DNA from: Dendrocalamus latiflorus
Lineage: Eukaryota > Streptophyta > Magnoliopsida > Poales > Poaceae
NCBI GenBank assembly: GCA_017311315.1
Contig: CM029660.1
Coordinates: 30,823,410-30,887,409, forward strand
DNA: 64,000 nucleotides
Direction: 5' to 3'
In this document: in pieces, positions 25,190-35,682 of the stretch
Layout: each line of letters starts with the position of its first letter
How positions within the stretch are numbered: position 1 is the first letter of the stretch
The notes under the pieces: model-generated
What the model saw: the letters and a program-made list of their open reading frames with translations, nothing else
Database searches by the model: none
What the model was told of the DNA's origin: nothing
Program-made: the position numbers and the translations under genes

Positions 25190-25450
25190 TTGACCATGAC
25201 TTAACGATTCTTTTTACTCTAGATAGTTTATTTTTCACTATATCTAATAGTGACTTATTTGACGTAATTAAATTTAAAAATAGAAAAAACGGAAGAACCC
25301 ATCACAGATAATGCGAAAGAATACGAGAAAAAAAAGAAAATACAAAAATGCCCAAAAAGAGTAAAAAAAACTAGAAAAAGATGAAATTAAGGAATAGTAA
25401 ATTAAAAGATAGAAATTAAAGCTGAAACGAGCAGTGACATGGAAGGTAGC
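25190..25450 (+). repeat. AT-rich MITE-like repeat, copy A
   Basis: A run with CTTATTTGACGTAATTAAATTTAAAAATAG and then Lys-codon-like A-rich sequence (GGAATAGTAAATTAAAAGATAG) is related to the segments at 25500-25700 and 26868-27110 (inverted) and to the cleaner copies at 27998 and 63331. It lies in the intron of the fucosyltransferase pseudogene. Ends are approximate. Confidence 0.5.
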
Positions 25451-25499
25451 GGTCTACATGTAAAACAGTACGGCCTAAATGTAGATGAAAAGGTTCGTG

Positions 25500-25700
25500 T
25501 ATAAGCGAATTAGGCTTCTAGCTTATTTTTCACTATTCAACAATTTCGTCTTTTCTGCTTTTTTGGCTTTTTTTAGCTTTTTGTCGGTTCTTTTTTCCCG
25601 TATTCGTTTATACTGTCCGTGATAGGCTAACATATTTTTTCTATTTTTAAATTTTATTACGCCAAATAAGCCACCATCAGCTACAGTCCAAGTAGTCCAG
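25500..25700 (-). repeat. AT-rich MITE-like repeat, copy B (inverted)
   Basis: It reads as the reverse complement of the copy at 27998: AGCTTATTTTTCACTATTC at its start and CCAAATAAGCCACC...AGCTACAG at its end. It forms a large imperfect inverted repeat with copy A just upstream. Confidence 0.55.
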
Positions 25701-26261
25701 GATCTGCTAATTGCCGCGCTTTATTTGTCGCCCTAAAGAAATACATACAGGAGTGACTATTGTACATATGTCCATATGTTATCCGCTTTATTTTTTTCAC
25801 CATTCATTACATTTTTGAGCCAATCCTTTTTTAAAACTGAACCAAAATAACCTTTCATTCGAACCAATTATACATTTTTATTTCTAAAACTGAATGCTCA
25901 GTCCTGAAATTATAGAGTAAATGGCATTCCGTATTTCCAGAACCTCCAATGCAAGTACACATCATCAGAAAGCCAAAAATTAATACATGACCACGTGATT
26001 CCAGGTAGTTACCACCTAGTTCTATCTAGACCGCGTGATAGCCGCTGTCTTCTCCCACACCAAGGAGCAGGTGTCGTTGCCCTCCTTAGATAAAATATGA
26101 CGCTAATCATAGTTTCTAAGATAACCCGCTATAGCTGTAATAGTGTTTTTTATCTCTCACTGGTAATGTGGCAGGTTACCGCATGTCTGTAACTCGGTAT
26201 TCGGCAATCGGTAAGTAAATTCTATTAACTCCTAAATTTTGATCTAAGTCCGTCACTGACC

Positions 26262-26391
26262 AGGCGTTCACCACTGAGCTCAATCGCTTCACATTGCCGA
26301 CCACCTTCTTCGTCTTCTTCCCCGTGAACAGCCTCCTGCCCTCCTCGACCCCTCACCAGCTCTGCTTATCCCTGCTGCTCTCAGCGTCCAT
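26262..26391 (-). pseudogene. GT37 fucosyltransferase pseudogene, exon 1 remnant
   Basis: The minus strand from the ATG at 26391 matches the intact exon 1 (49969 downwards), including an FTGKKTK-like basic stretch. Codon 13 is TGA, and the part encoding the membrane segment is deleted. This places exon 1 about 1.2 kb upstream of exon 2, and confirms the two-exon structure of the functional paralogue. Confidence 0.85.
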
Positions 26392-26760
26392 CTTGTCTTT
26401 AGTGTGAGCTGCTACTTCACTTGTAGGGGATAGTAGCTGATGGACCTGTGGTTTGTTGCCTTGAAATGCAAGTCAACGCAAATCTTCTTGTTGGTAATGG
26501 TAGCTAGCTCACCGTGTAATTAACGAACTTCTTGTAGCCGATCGATCGACATGCATGAATTTCATCTTAAGATCTGTCCTTGAGAATGCTGCTACACTTG
26601 ACCTTCGAAGTAGACTAGTACTCCTACATCTATGTCTTTTTTATGCTAAAGGTGACAACTTAAAGTAAACGCAGGTACCAAGTTGCATGTTTGCTTAATG
26701 GTTAAAGGTGCATGGGTGCATGTAATTGAGCTGGGTGCTTTGCTGATTTCGTTAAGGGGA
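26392..26760 (-). promoter_or_regulatory. upstream region conserved between pseudogene and intact fucosyltransferase
   Basis: Patches such as TTGAAATGCAAGTCAAC, GATCGAT and GACAACTTAAAGTAAACGCA (26649-26674) recur in the same order at 49975-50297, upstream of the intact gene. The match therefore covers presumed promoter sequence. No convincing TATA box could be placed. Confidence 0.6.
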
Positions 26761-26867
26761 GCAATTGTTAAATGAACAGATCGATGGAAACACTATGACC
26801 GGTACAACGGGTCACCACCGACGTCCGAGATGTAGTAGACTAACGGCTAACTCGATGCCATCGCCCC

Positions 26868-27110
26868 GCTCGTTTCAGCTATAGTTTTTAATTTCTATTT
26901 TTAATTTATTATTCCTTAATTTTATCTTTTTTCTTATTTTTAGCTTATTTGAGACTTTTTTGTATTTTCTTTTTTCTCATATTCCTTCGCATTGTCCGTG
27001 ATGGGCTAATCTGTTTTTTATTTTTAAAATTTTTTAAATTTAGTTACACCAAATAAGCTACCTTAGGTATAGTGAAAAACAATCTAGCTACAGTAAAAAA
27101 TTATAAGCCA
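26868..27110 (-). repeat. AT-rich MITE-like repeat, copy C (inverted)
   Basis: It has the same layout as copy B, with TTTAGCTTATTT and CACCAAATAAGCTACC near its ends and ATTGTCCGTGATGGGCTAA in the middle (compare ACTGTCCGTGATAGGCTAA in copy B). Boundaries are approximate. Confidence 0.5.
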
Positions 27111-27389
27111 TCACCAAACTGTACGCCCCTACAATTAAATTCATCAATTAATGCATTGGATGGTGGGAGATTCAATTTTTTGCCACTCTTAAGATTGACC
27201 AATTCACTCTGTTACTTACATGTGGGATCACCTGAGTCACTGACAATGGGCCAGGGTGGCAAATATGTTGCCACTGGACTCATAAGAGTGGCAAATGATA
27301 AAATTTTCCTTGGATGGTGGACGGTAAAGTCAAGCACAAGGCGCGCATGCCCATTGTGCTCTTGTGAAAAAAGCATGCCTACATATTTA
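27111..27389. other. no recognisable gene
   Basis: Low-complexity intergenic sequence. Short inverted segments (TTTTTGCCACTCTTAAGATTG and AAGAGTGGCAAATGATAAAA) suggest a small TIR repeat near 27175-27305, but its ends could not be placed. Confidence 0.3.
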
Positions 27390-27632
27390 GGACTTGTTCT
27401 TTTTTTGTTTCAGTTTATGAATTTTAGTTACGGCTTATGACTTATGAGCTGTTTGTGAGTGAGAGTATATGATAATAGAAACTTACATATGATTTTTGCC
27501 GATATAAATAAAGTCGCTATAGTATGTACTATAATCAACTTATAGATCCCGTCTTAAAAAACACTTTATTTAAATATTAGTTACTATAAAAAACCAAAAA
27601 ATAAATTTTAACAGCTGAGAAGAACACATCCC
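27390..27632. repeat. possible MITE with GGACTTGTTCTT / AAGAACACATCC ends
   Basis: GGACTTGTTCTTTTTTTG at 27390 and AGAAGAACACATCCC at 27618-27632 are imperfect inverted ends around an AT-rich core. The size suits a MITE. No target duplication was recognised. Confidence 0.35.
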
Positions 27633-27997
27633 CAAACTCATTTATACCTTATGCCAGTGTTGTGTGGGCTTGTGCGCGCGAGGCGAGGTCGCGATGGACA
27701 ACGACCCCTTCCTTGGCCCACCCCCGGAGCCGCAATGCTGCTCACGGCAAATTGAGTGACCGCAAGGTGCCCGAGATGCCCATGCGGGCGCCATGTCAAT
27801 GGAGCCATTCTTCCACAAGCCGTGCGGCTCCGGCGTGAAATGCCATGGGGAAGGCTGGCGGTGCCAAGATTTTTTTTTATGGAGGTGCACACTTAACACA
27901 GCATTGTCCAATAGAAAAAGTTCAAATACATTGTAGAAAAAAATTGAATAGTTCAAAGTACAAATTGTTCAGATTAGAGCCAACATCGCAATATGAT
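27633..27997. other. no recognisable gene
   Basis: A GC-rich block (27660-27860) with short open frames but no family I know, then AT-rich sequence. Confidence 0.3.
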
Positions 27998-28283
27998 TAA
28001 GGTGGTGATCGGTTCGGCTGAAAAGCTCATGGCTGAAAACACTGTAGCTGGCTGAAAAAAGCACTGTAGCTGACAGAGGCTTATTTAGCATAATTAAATT
28101 TAAAAAAAATTAAAAATATAAAAAATATGTTAGACCATTATGTATAATACAAACAAATACGGGAAAAAAAGAACCGGCAAAAAAGCTCAACAAAAAGCCA
28201 AAAGTTCAGAAAAAGACGAAACTTATGAATAGTAAAAAATAAGCCAGAAGCCAGAAGCCGAAGCCGAGTTGATCGGTGCCTTA
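27998..28283 (+). repeat. GATCGGTTCGGCTGAAAAG MITE, copy D
   Basis: It begins GGTGGTGATCGGTTCGGCTG and ends AGCCGAGTTGATCGGTGCC, which are imperfect inverted termini. It is nearly identical, over about 280 bases, to 63331-63647. The copy at 63331 has an extra 20-30 bases near its start. TTAA flanks this copy on both sides, but the other copy does not share it, so the target-site rule is unclear. Confidence 0.75.
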
Positions 28284-28538
28284 AAGGAAGATTGCGATTG
28301 TAAACGTCTTTTTTTGACCCTTCAGCTCTACCCCACAAAGATTCTAGGTCTCTATTCTTTATTTTTGAATGTTCTAGAGTTGCAAATTACAACAATAAAA
28401 TTAACATGATTAAATTTAGAAGATTAAGTGCTTAAGAGATGTCAAGAACTCAAGACATGCGTGGGTATTGGAGAGGATAGCTGCGTATTGCGGTACAAAT
28501 AATGAGTAATGAGTACATATGCATAGTATGCAAACTAG

Positions 28539-29048
28539 TAGGGGTGCAAATGGAGCAGATAATTTCTGTCCGTCCGACCGACCGAAAGCATACGGAACGG
28601 ATACTGAAGGGGTAGATGGGTATCCAGCACTATCCGTGTCCGACTCCGAGGAAAAAATATGGAATAGGATACGGGATAAGTGATATCTGTCCGTATATAT
28701 CCGTATGTCAAATGATATGAGAAAGTCTGTTATAACTTCATCTAGGAACAAAATAACACATAGGCAGATTGTCATATCTAAACAAGCAGGAGTACTGAGT
28801 GTTCTTTCTTCAACATCTCAGTAATTAGCCTCTCCATGTTCGCTCTGATCATACAATACTGTCCAATGTACTGTGCAAAGAAGAGGATAATTTTCGGCCG
28901 ACCGACCATCCGAAAGATTATGGAATAGATACGGAATGGAGAAATAAATATCCGACATTATCCGTGTCAGACTCCAACTAAGGAAAAAATGTGAAATAGG
29001 ATACAGGATAAGCGATATCCATCTGTATCCGCTCCGATTGCACCCCTA
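28539..29048. mobile_element. hAT-type nonautonomous element (TAGGGGTG termini)
   Basis: The termini are TAGGGGTGCAAATGGAGC and GCTCCGATTGCACCCCTA, nearly perfect inverted repeats. A perfect 8-bp target duplication, CAAACTAG, flanks it at 28531-28538 and 29049-29056. The 8-bp duplication and TAGGG-type ends indicate the hAT superfamily. Inside, 28560-28700 and 28895-29035 are diverged copies of each other. No transposase is encoded. Confidence 0.9.
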
Positions 29049-29056
29049 CAAACTAG

Positions 29057-29699
29057 TAATACTTACTACTTAGTACTAGGCATTTTTCAAAAACAAAGAA
29101 AAGGGATTTTTCTTCCTTTTTCTGACAGAAGTGATTTTTTGCTTCATGAAGAATTTTCAGTTTAACTGTGAATTACAAGATATTTGTCTGTACTTTTTGA
29201 GACATCAGTGGACGATGGAAATACGGATGCGGACAACACACGCACTTTTAGGCTTATAAAGTCGTTTGGAAAAAACGCTTGGAGAAACCATTTGAAGAAG
29301 CAGCCCTGTCTGCTTTGATTTCTAGAGAAATCAAAACTAAAAGACAAAAAAAAATAGAGCCCTGCTGGTAAACCACAGGGGAGTGGACCTATAGTGGTTA
29401 CGAGAAGAAACTTCAATGAAGATGATCCCCACATGGGGATGCCCTAGTATCCATTGGATTGTGTTAGCATGAAACTCGATGCACAGTACGACGACTACGA
29501 GAGGTGTCTCCAATCCCCATAAAAGTTCTTGCTGTTAGTTGAGGTCGTACGTTTGAGTGCCTTCTTTTCTTGCGAGGGACAAGTTCCTTTCTTGTTTTTT
29601 CTTTTTTTGTAGGGACAAGTTCCTCGGGAGTATTCTCATTTTATATGACGACATTTCATAGTATTCACACGGCTTAGGCAAAAACAAGTGGCCATTCTT
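29057..29699. other. no recognisable gene
   Basis: Intergenic sequence with T-rich tracts (29575-29610). I see no conserved frame or terminal repeats. Confidence 0.3.
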
Positions 29700-30671
29700 T
29701 AGGATCAATGCTGATAATCAGAGAGGTGAATAATTCCTAAAACTCCTCTAAGGTTATCAAAATCTTCATTCAAGCGATTATAATCAACCGGTAGGCCAAT
29801 CTGATCGTAGATCTGGGGCTGGTCTAACTGGTTCCCTGTACCTAGACCTGAAAGTCTCTCGGGACAAAAGCTCAAATCTCAAAAATATGCTCAATCCTCA
29901 TCCAAACACTTCTAAGTTTTGTATGAGACTTGTTCAAGGCAATAGGAATCTAAATCAACCAAGAATCAAAAGATTATTGGGTTCGAGTTCACCAAGTTGA
30001 AGAGAATCGAATCTAGCTCATACGAACACCAAAATCCTTAAAACTTAAATTACTTCTTACTCATAGGGTTCTAAACCATGAGTTCTTTCAAATATATTCT
30101 CACATATCCTAGTAAGATAATTTAAGCAAGAGATTGAGGTAGAACTACTACAAACACAAAATCATAAATCTAGCTCAAGAACAAGCAAAACTAAGTAAGA
30201 ATATAAACAAGAATATGATTGAGACAAAGTTTTGATCTATTTAAATAGAGGAAGAGGTTTACATACTCATGGATGATTATAAGGTGTAGCCAATGTTGAA
30301 AATGTGGGCAATATTTTAATTCTAAATTTTACTAGGAGACAAATACAATAACCAGTGATACAAAACTTACTACTAACAGTAGACTACTCATCATACTTCA
30401 GAATATACGCAAGAAAATATAATAACAAAGTCGAACGAACGCGCGAACGACTTACTTTTCCGCCTGATGAAGAACAGGAAGCAGCACAGGCTTGACGTAG
30501 TGTAGAACATAGATGACGCAGTGAAGTGAGCGGTCGCGTAGATGTGCGCTGCCCAGAAACTTTATTGCCGCCCCATGCAGGTACTCTCTGCCGCAATTGT
30601 TCGGAGATAGCTGCTCCCCCTCCTTCCAGGTGCACGCCGGGAAGAAAGGTTGGCGAAGTTCAGATAACATA
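29700..30671. mobile_element. unclassified retroelement-like sequence hosting the CACTA insertion (left part)
   Basis: It is continuous, across the CACTA element, with 39507-40740. Both sides have the CCGGT(C/A)GG-type composition (AACCGGTAGGCC here, many copies at 40250-40560) that recurs in the Copia-type LTR at 2712. The identity of the element is uncertain. Confidence 0.35.
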
Positions 30672-30689
30672 CACTACTACAGAAAACCA

Positions 30690-30915
30690 CATTACAGACA
30701 GTTCAGAAACGTCATCACAGACGGTTTTCTGAACCGTCTAAATTTATGGGTAAGTGATAATCGAAGGTTATTACAGACGGTTTTCGAACCGTCTGTGATT
30801 ACCAGATATCACAGACGGTTTTTCATTAAAAACCGTCTGTGATTATCAGATATAACCCTCTGTGATATCTGGTAATCACAGACGGTTTTTAAGTAAAAAC
30901 CGTCTGTGATATTCC
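30690..30915. repeat. subterminal palindrome array of CACTA 1, left
   Basis: At least three perfect or near-perfect hairpins of about 40 bases, of the form ATCACAGACGGTTTTT / AAAAACCGTCTGTGAT, plus a degenerate one at the start. In CACTA elements such subterminal repeats bind the TNPA-like protein. Confidence 0.85.
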
Positions 30916-31399
30916 TTTCTCCTAAATCTAAATCTATTTCTGTTTATCGGCTAGCCTCAGAAAATGCTAGCTATGCCCTCTGAAACAAGCAGATAATCAC
31001 AGACATAAAACATACAATTCACACATCTCATTTCATTTCAGATACATTTCACATCTCAATTCATTTCACAGATATAAAACATCCAATTGACAACGCACTT
31101 CATTTCACAAACATAAAGCATCCATTTCGCAAATCAATTAATTGAATTGAAATAAAATATCCATTAACAAATACACAAGTATAGCTTGTGCCGCCTCACA
31201 AGTTCGTTGATTATGTATCTATGGTGCGCAGTGGAACCGGCCTTCTGGCTTTATGACTTGAGTCAGCAAAAAGTACGCCAACTCTGCTCGAATCCATCCA
31301 AGATCAGGCTGTTTCAATAGAGTTGACGGGATGTACGCAGCCTGTCGATAGGAATATCAATGTGCGTATATATGTAACGTGATAAGTATGAAGTAATTA

Positions 31400-34248
31400 T
31401 GGGAAGATTGACAAACCTTGGAATTGGTGATCCTCGAGGAATCGAGGAGTAGTTCCATATGATGGCAAACGTAGTATCCACATGTGTTGCCCGGCGGCTG
31501 CTGGTGGCACTGCAAAAAATGGAATGTGTTAGTTCAAGAGGCATTACTACCAACTGTTGCATAGGATTAATTAATGTGAAATAGCGAATACCTTAAAATC
31601 TCGAGCATGTGTCAGCAGGCCTTAGGCCCCGCGCTTCGAGTCACCTCCCATTTCAATGTACATCGTGAACGCCCTACGTGATTCGAAAAGGTTAACCTTA
31701 GTCATTCGGAAGGAAAGAAAGAGTACAATATAGGTATGTATGGAGAATATGTACTTACCTATCGATTACTTGGCTGACAACTGTGAAGTCCATTTTATTC
31801 CTACTTAGGGAATCAAGGTAATATACCTTGTTCCATTTTGGTACAATTACTATTAAAATCCAATGAAAGTTCTGATGGAAGGGCATAAGTACATATTCCT
31901 TTTTGAGGCAACCCATCAGTCCTGCTGCAATGTACCTCTCGACAAGGGATGTATCCTGGTCGATGGTATCCTTGGCGACCAAGTGTGGGTCCAAGAAACC
32001 AGCCGATGAGTTGGATAATCTAGCTTTAGTCAGCATGTGTCTATATATATACACACGAAAGCAACAAATTAGATATGACATTTATCGGTGTGACATGAAC
32101 GGAGACTGTGATTGTACACACTTACAGCGTCCAGCATCGAATGATTGAGACGTCGAGAGCATTGAGCGTGAACAGATCGAATAAATCCTCAAAGGCGACC
32201 ACGAACATACACTCTTGAAAACTGTGGTGTAAATCATCCGACGTGAATTTGACAGTGATACTTGAGGTCCGTTCTCCCTCTAGCTTATTGGACAGCTGCA
32301 TATACCACGTGTGCAATTGTATGCAACTATATGCTAGGGGTTTGAGGGCTTTTTGCTCGAGCAACGGCTCGTCAAGTACGAATTTGCGGGCCAAAGGTAG
32401 GTACGGTATATCATCATTGGTCTTCTTTGCTTTGCCCCTGCTGGCCTTGCTGCCTCGGCTATAGATCGACTTCACGGCAGTCGACTTTGAAGGTAGCAGC
32501 GATGCAAGTTGCTCTGGCGAGAATAGCACCCGTGGAGATAGCACCGGTGCAGTTACCGGTGGTGGAACCGACTGGTCTTGTAATGGAGATGGCACCAGTG
32601 CATGTTGCTCTGGTCCTGCCACCGGTGAAGAAGCCTGCAGGGAGATGTCGCTTTTGGGCCACTGGATGAATGTTCCAATGGCCTGTCCTAGAGTCACGAT
32701 CTCGTCGTTGAGGGGCTTCGGTAGCGGGACCACCTCAAAATTGACATGCACACCATCCACATTAACTTTTGCGAAGCCTGGCGCTAAAGCTTGACCGTGC
32801 ACCATGGCCCCGATACCAGACGAATATGCCTGGCCCCAAGCAGCGTACAAGGGAATGGAGCCATATTTCACTTGGAGCCTGCACTTCGTAGGCTCCTACA
32901 TAACGATACAAAATTAGCTACTCAAATAGTCCTATCAATGGAGCAAGCATTCGAGAGATAATAATTATTACCAGGATGTCGTCCACAGGAAATTTGCCCT
33001 GGGTTTGCGTCGGATTGGACGCGCAGCTACTCGGAAGGTTGTGCGGGCTAGCTAGCACAGGAGCGGCGGTAGCGGCCTGCTGACTTTCTGTTTGTTTCCG
33101 CACCTCATGTCTGATTACATCAGCCAACTCACCTATTAGCTCCTCTCTAAGAGATACATTGATCTCTTCTCGTAGCTGTGCATCACGCTCGGCTTTGTTT
33201 CTCTTCCTACGTCGATACATTCCGGAGTCATATTGGAAACCATGTTTCCAAGGAACGTAAAGGCCAAGGCCTCTCGTACGACCCGGGTGCTCCTTGTTTC
33301 CCAGGTCCACGGATAGCATATCATTATCCCTTGCTCCCTGGAATGATCCCAGGGTAGATTCAAAACTCAGCTCTTCCTGCAAGAGCACGACATGTCATTT
33401 TAATTCGTACGAATTTGTGGAGTAATTACAACCTACGTAGTCCGATCGATGTCTTACCAGGCGCTGGGACACTTGCTGGACTGCAGGGTTTCGAAAGGAG
33501 ACATCCCCCGATGTCGTTGTAGATGACCTTACTCTAATCCAATTTCGAGCGCGCTCATCGGAGATATTGGAAAATGGCGGGGCGATGTCTTGTGCAGTTG
33601 CCAGGTCATCCTCCTTCCTCCACTGCAGGATTTTACCCGCATACCCAGCTGTGCTAAGTCTGTGGGGTGTGTGTTTTTTGCCTGGAGGGCCTTGTGCGCC
33701 ACACTTGTACTTTTGAAATCTTCGGTCGTTTTCATCGCCTTGAACTCTTCCCATTGTGGTTGCAGGAATGGGTATTTATGAAAAGGTGTTTCGTCTTTCT
33801 CCACGTATTTCTTGATAAGCATGCTTTTGAAGTTCTTTCATGCTTTGCACGCCGCTAGGTAGGTTTGTCGTTGCACAGCGTATTGGTGTTCTTTAGGGAT
33901 CTCGAACGATGCCAAAATTTCGGTCCACAACTCACGTTTCCGAGTGTCAGGCACGTTCTTCCACGAATTGTATGTGATCTCAATTCGTTCTCGTGCAACT
34001 ATTCCGACCATGCTTCGAAATGCGTTTACTGCTTTGTGAGGAAGGAGAGGGATCCCAGATGCATCCACCGCTGTGATGGTCAATCGGCCCTCAGGCTTCT
34101 TCGATAGCCCTCTTCCTTGGCGTCTTGATGTTGGAGCGGACGACTCCGGCGATGGTGTTGAAGAATGCGCGGATGACATGTTGCTCAATTTGTGGGGTCT
34201 ATTAGGATAAGATAAGAAAGTGTCATACCATAAGATAAGAAAGTGCAA
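31400..34248 (-). pseudogene. CACTA second gene: En/Spm-type domain plus Ulp1-like (C48) protease
   Basis: Segments read on the minus strand, separated by likely introns. 34248-33838 is a plant transposase Ptta/En/Spm-type domain (VNAFRSMVGIVARERIEITY, then WTEILASFEIP). 33822-33529 continues it. 33388-32918 has a Lys/Arg/Glu-rich coiled segment. 32871-32122 has the VDGVHVNFEVVPLPKPLND-type domain found in grass CACTA proteins, and a DEPLLEQKALKPLA stretch. 32081-31755 is a Ulp1/SENP-like domain with MPFHQNFHWILIVIV (catalytic His) and YYLDSL (catalytic Asp). After an intron, 31508-31420 supplies QQPPGNTCGYYVCHH (catalytic Cys). All three catalytic residues are present. I cannot confirm every splice junction, so integrity is unproven; it may be functional rather than a pseudogene. 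Confidence 0.7.
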
Positions 34249-34940
34249 TATCTATCTATTTCGCTCAATACAGGTGATATATACATATATAATGGTAGCA
34301 ATATGAAGCAACAAGCAACAAGCATCAATAATAGAATCAATAACAGTCTAAACATGAATATGTATCACAATGTAAAAGGCATGTATCAATTAAGACTAGC
34401 AACAAGCTCAAGTTTTAATTGATTAATTTGTGCTCTCAAATTGTAGGGTTGCACAAGATTAATCTTGGCCGTCCGGCTACTAAATCATATACTATTCCTT
34501 GATTGGTTATGCCAAATAATGAATTCAGTCTTTTGAGCTCTAGATACAAACTCTACAATCTCAAGATCAAGATATATTCAGCATGCATATATTCAGACAG
34601 CAGTATTCATACAGATCAAGACCATACAAGTTAACTTTGCCCAATAATTCAGTCTTTCAACTTGTCAAGATTAAATCCTAACAGATCAATTTAATAACAT
34701 GCTATAACCTGAAAACTGCATGAACCGACAGAAACAAGAACAATATATCAATGTCTAGAGATTGTCTCCTAGGGTTTAAAGTTAATTATGACAAAAGAGT
34801 TGGCAGCTATTAGAGCTCAAAGACCGAATGAACCAATCTCAGTATATGAATTTATCATCATCGAGCAACTGTAAATCCCACAGGCAATGTATGTCTACCA
34901 GTGCCAGATAATATATGGAAGATTAACAAACTTGCACGAC
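34249..34940. other. intergenic region of CACTA 1, AT-rich
   Basis: No coding signal is seen. It separates the 5' end of the Ulp1-type gene from a GC-rich minisatellite and probably contains that gene's promoter. Confidence 0.4.
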
Positions 34941-35272
34941 GACGACGGGCTCGGGGAGGTGGCCGGCGAGGGCTCGGGGAGGCCGCCGCGACGACGGGCT
35001 CGGGGAGGTGGTCGGCGAGGGCTCGGGGAGGCGGCCGCGACGACGGGCTTTGGGAGGTGGCCGGCGAGGGCTCGGGGAGGCCGCCGCGACGACGGGCTCG
35101 GGGAGGTGGCCGGCGAGAGCTCAGGGAGGCGGTCGGCGAGGGCTCGGGGAGGCGGCCGCGACGACAGGCTCGGGGAGGTGGTCGGCGAGGGCTCGGGGAG
35201 GTGTCCGGCGAGGGCTCGGGGAGGCGGCGGCGACGATGGGCTCGTGGAGGCGGCGACGACGGGCTCGGGATC
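34941..35272 (+). repeat. 49-bp GC-rich minisatellite inside CACTA 1
   Basis: GACGACGGGCTCGGGGAGGT starts at 34941, and again at 34990, 35039 and 35088 with exact 49-base spacing, then at 35160 with a unit extended by a 23-base partial repeat, and on to about 35270 with variants. It keeps open frames on both strands (Gly/Arg-rich or Pro-rich), an effect of composition and period, not evidence for a protein. Confidence 0.85.
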
Positions 35273-35330
35273 TAGATCGAATAACTGCAGCACACACAGA
35301 AAACCCTAGCCAGAGGGTATATATAGGGAG

Positions 35331-35377
35331 GTTATCACAGACGGTCCTAAGTTCAGAACTGTCTGTGATAAGCCTTT
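35331..35377. repeat. terminal-type hairpin in the middle of CACTA 1
   Basis: TTATCACAGACGGTCCTAAG and its near-complement CTGTCTGTGATAAG form a hairpin of the same type as the subterminal arrays, yet it lies about 4.1 kb from the nearest end. Confidence 0.7.
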
Positions 35378-35682
35378 GCCGACTGTAGTTATTAAGACAA
35401 CACCAATAACCACAACTGCATTCATGATCAACCACCAAACAGCTGCATTCATATACAACACCAACCAGCTGCATTCACACAGTGTATTTCTTGATACATT
35501 TTGTCATTCTCAAAATTGACTACATCACACATTTTCACATATATATAAATGCAAATTCACAAATACATCACACTGCAGCATTATTCTATACATAAATGCA
35601 TGCCAATTCACATGTACATCACATATACATAAATGCCAATTCACATATACATTCACATATATGTCGCACATTCTCATTGTAC

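Noticed and set aside
27998..28283. TTAA target duplication for the MITE, implying a piggyBac-type element
   Set aside because: The near-identical copy at 63331 is not flanked by TTAA, so the match is probably chance.
34941..35272. CRISPR-like array
   Set aside because: The units are contiguous 49-bp tandem repeats without unique spacers, in a plant transposon.
34887..35309. Gly/Arg-rich or Pro-rich proteins of up to 140 residues
   Set aside because: They come from a 49-bp minisatellite.
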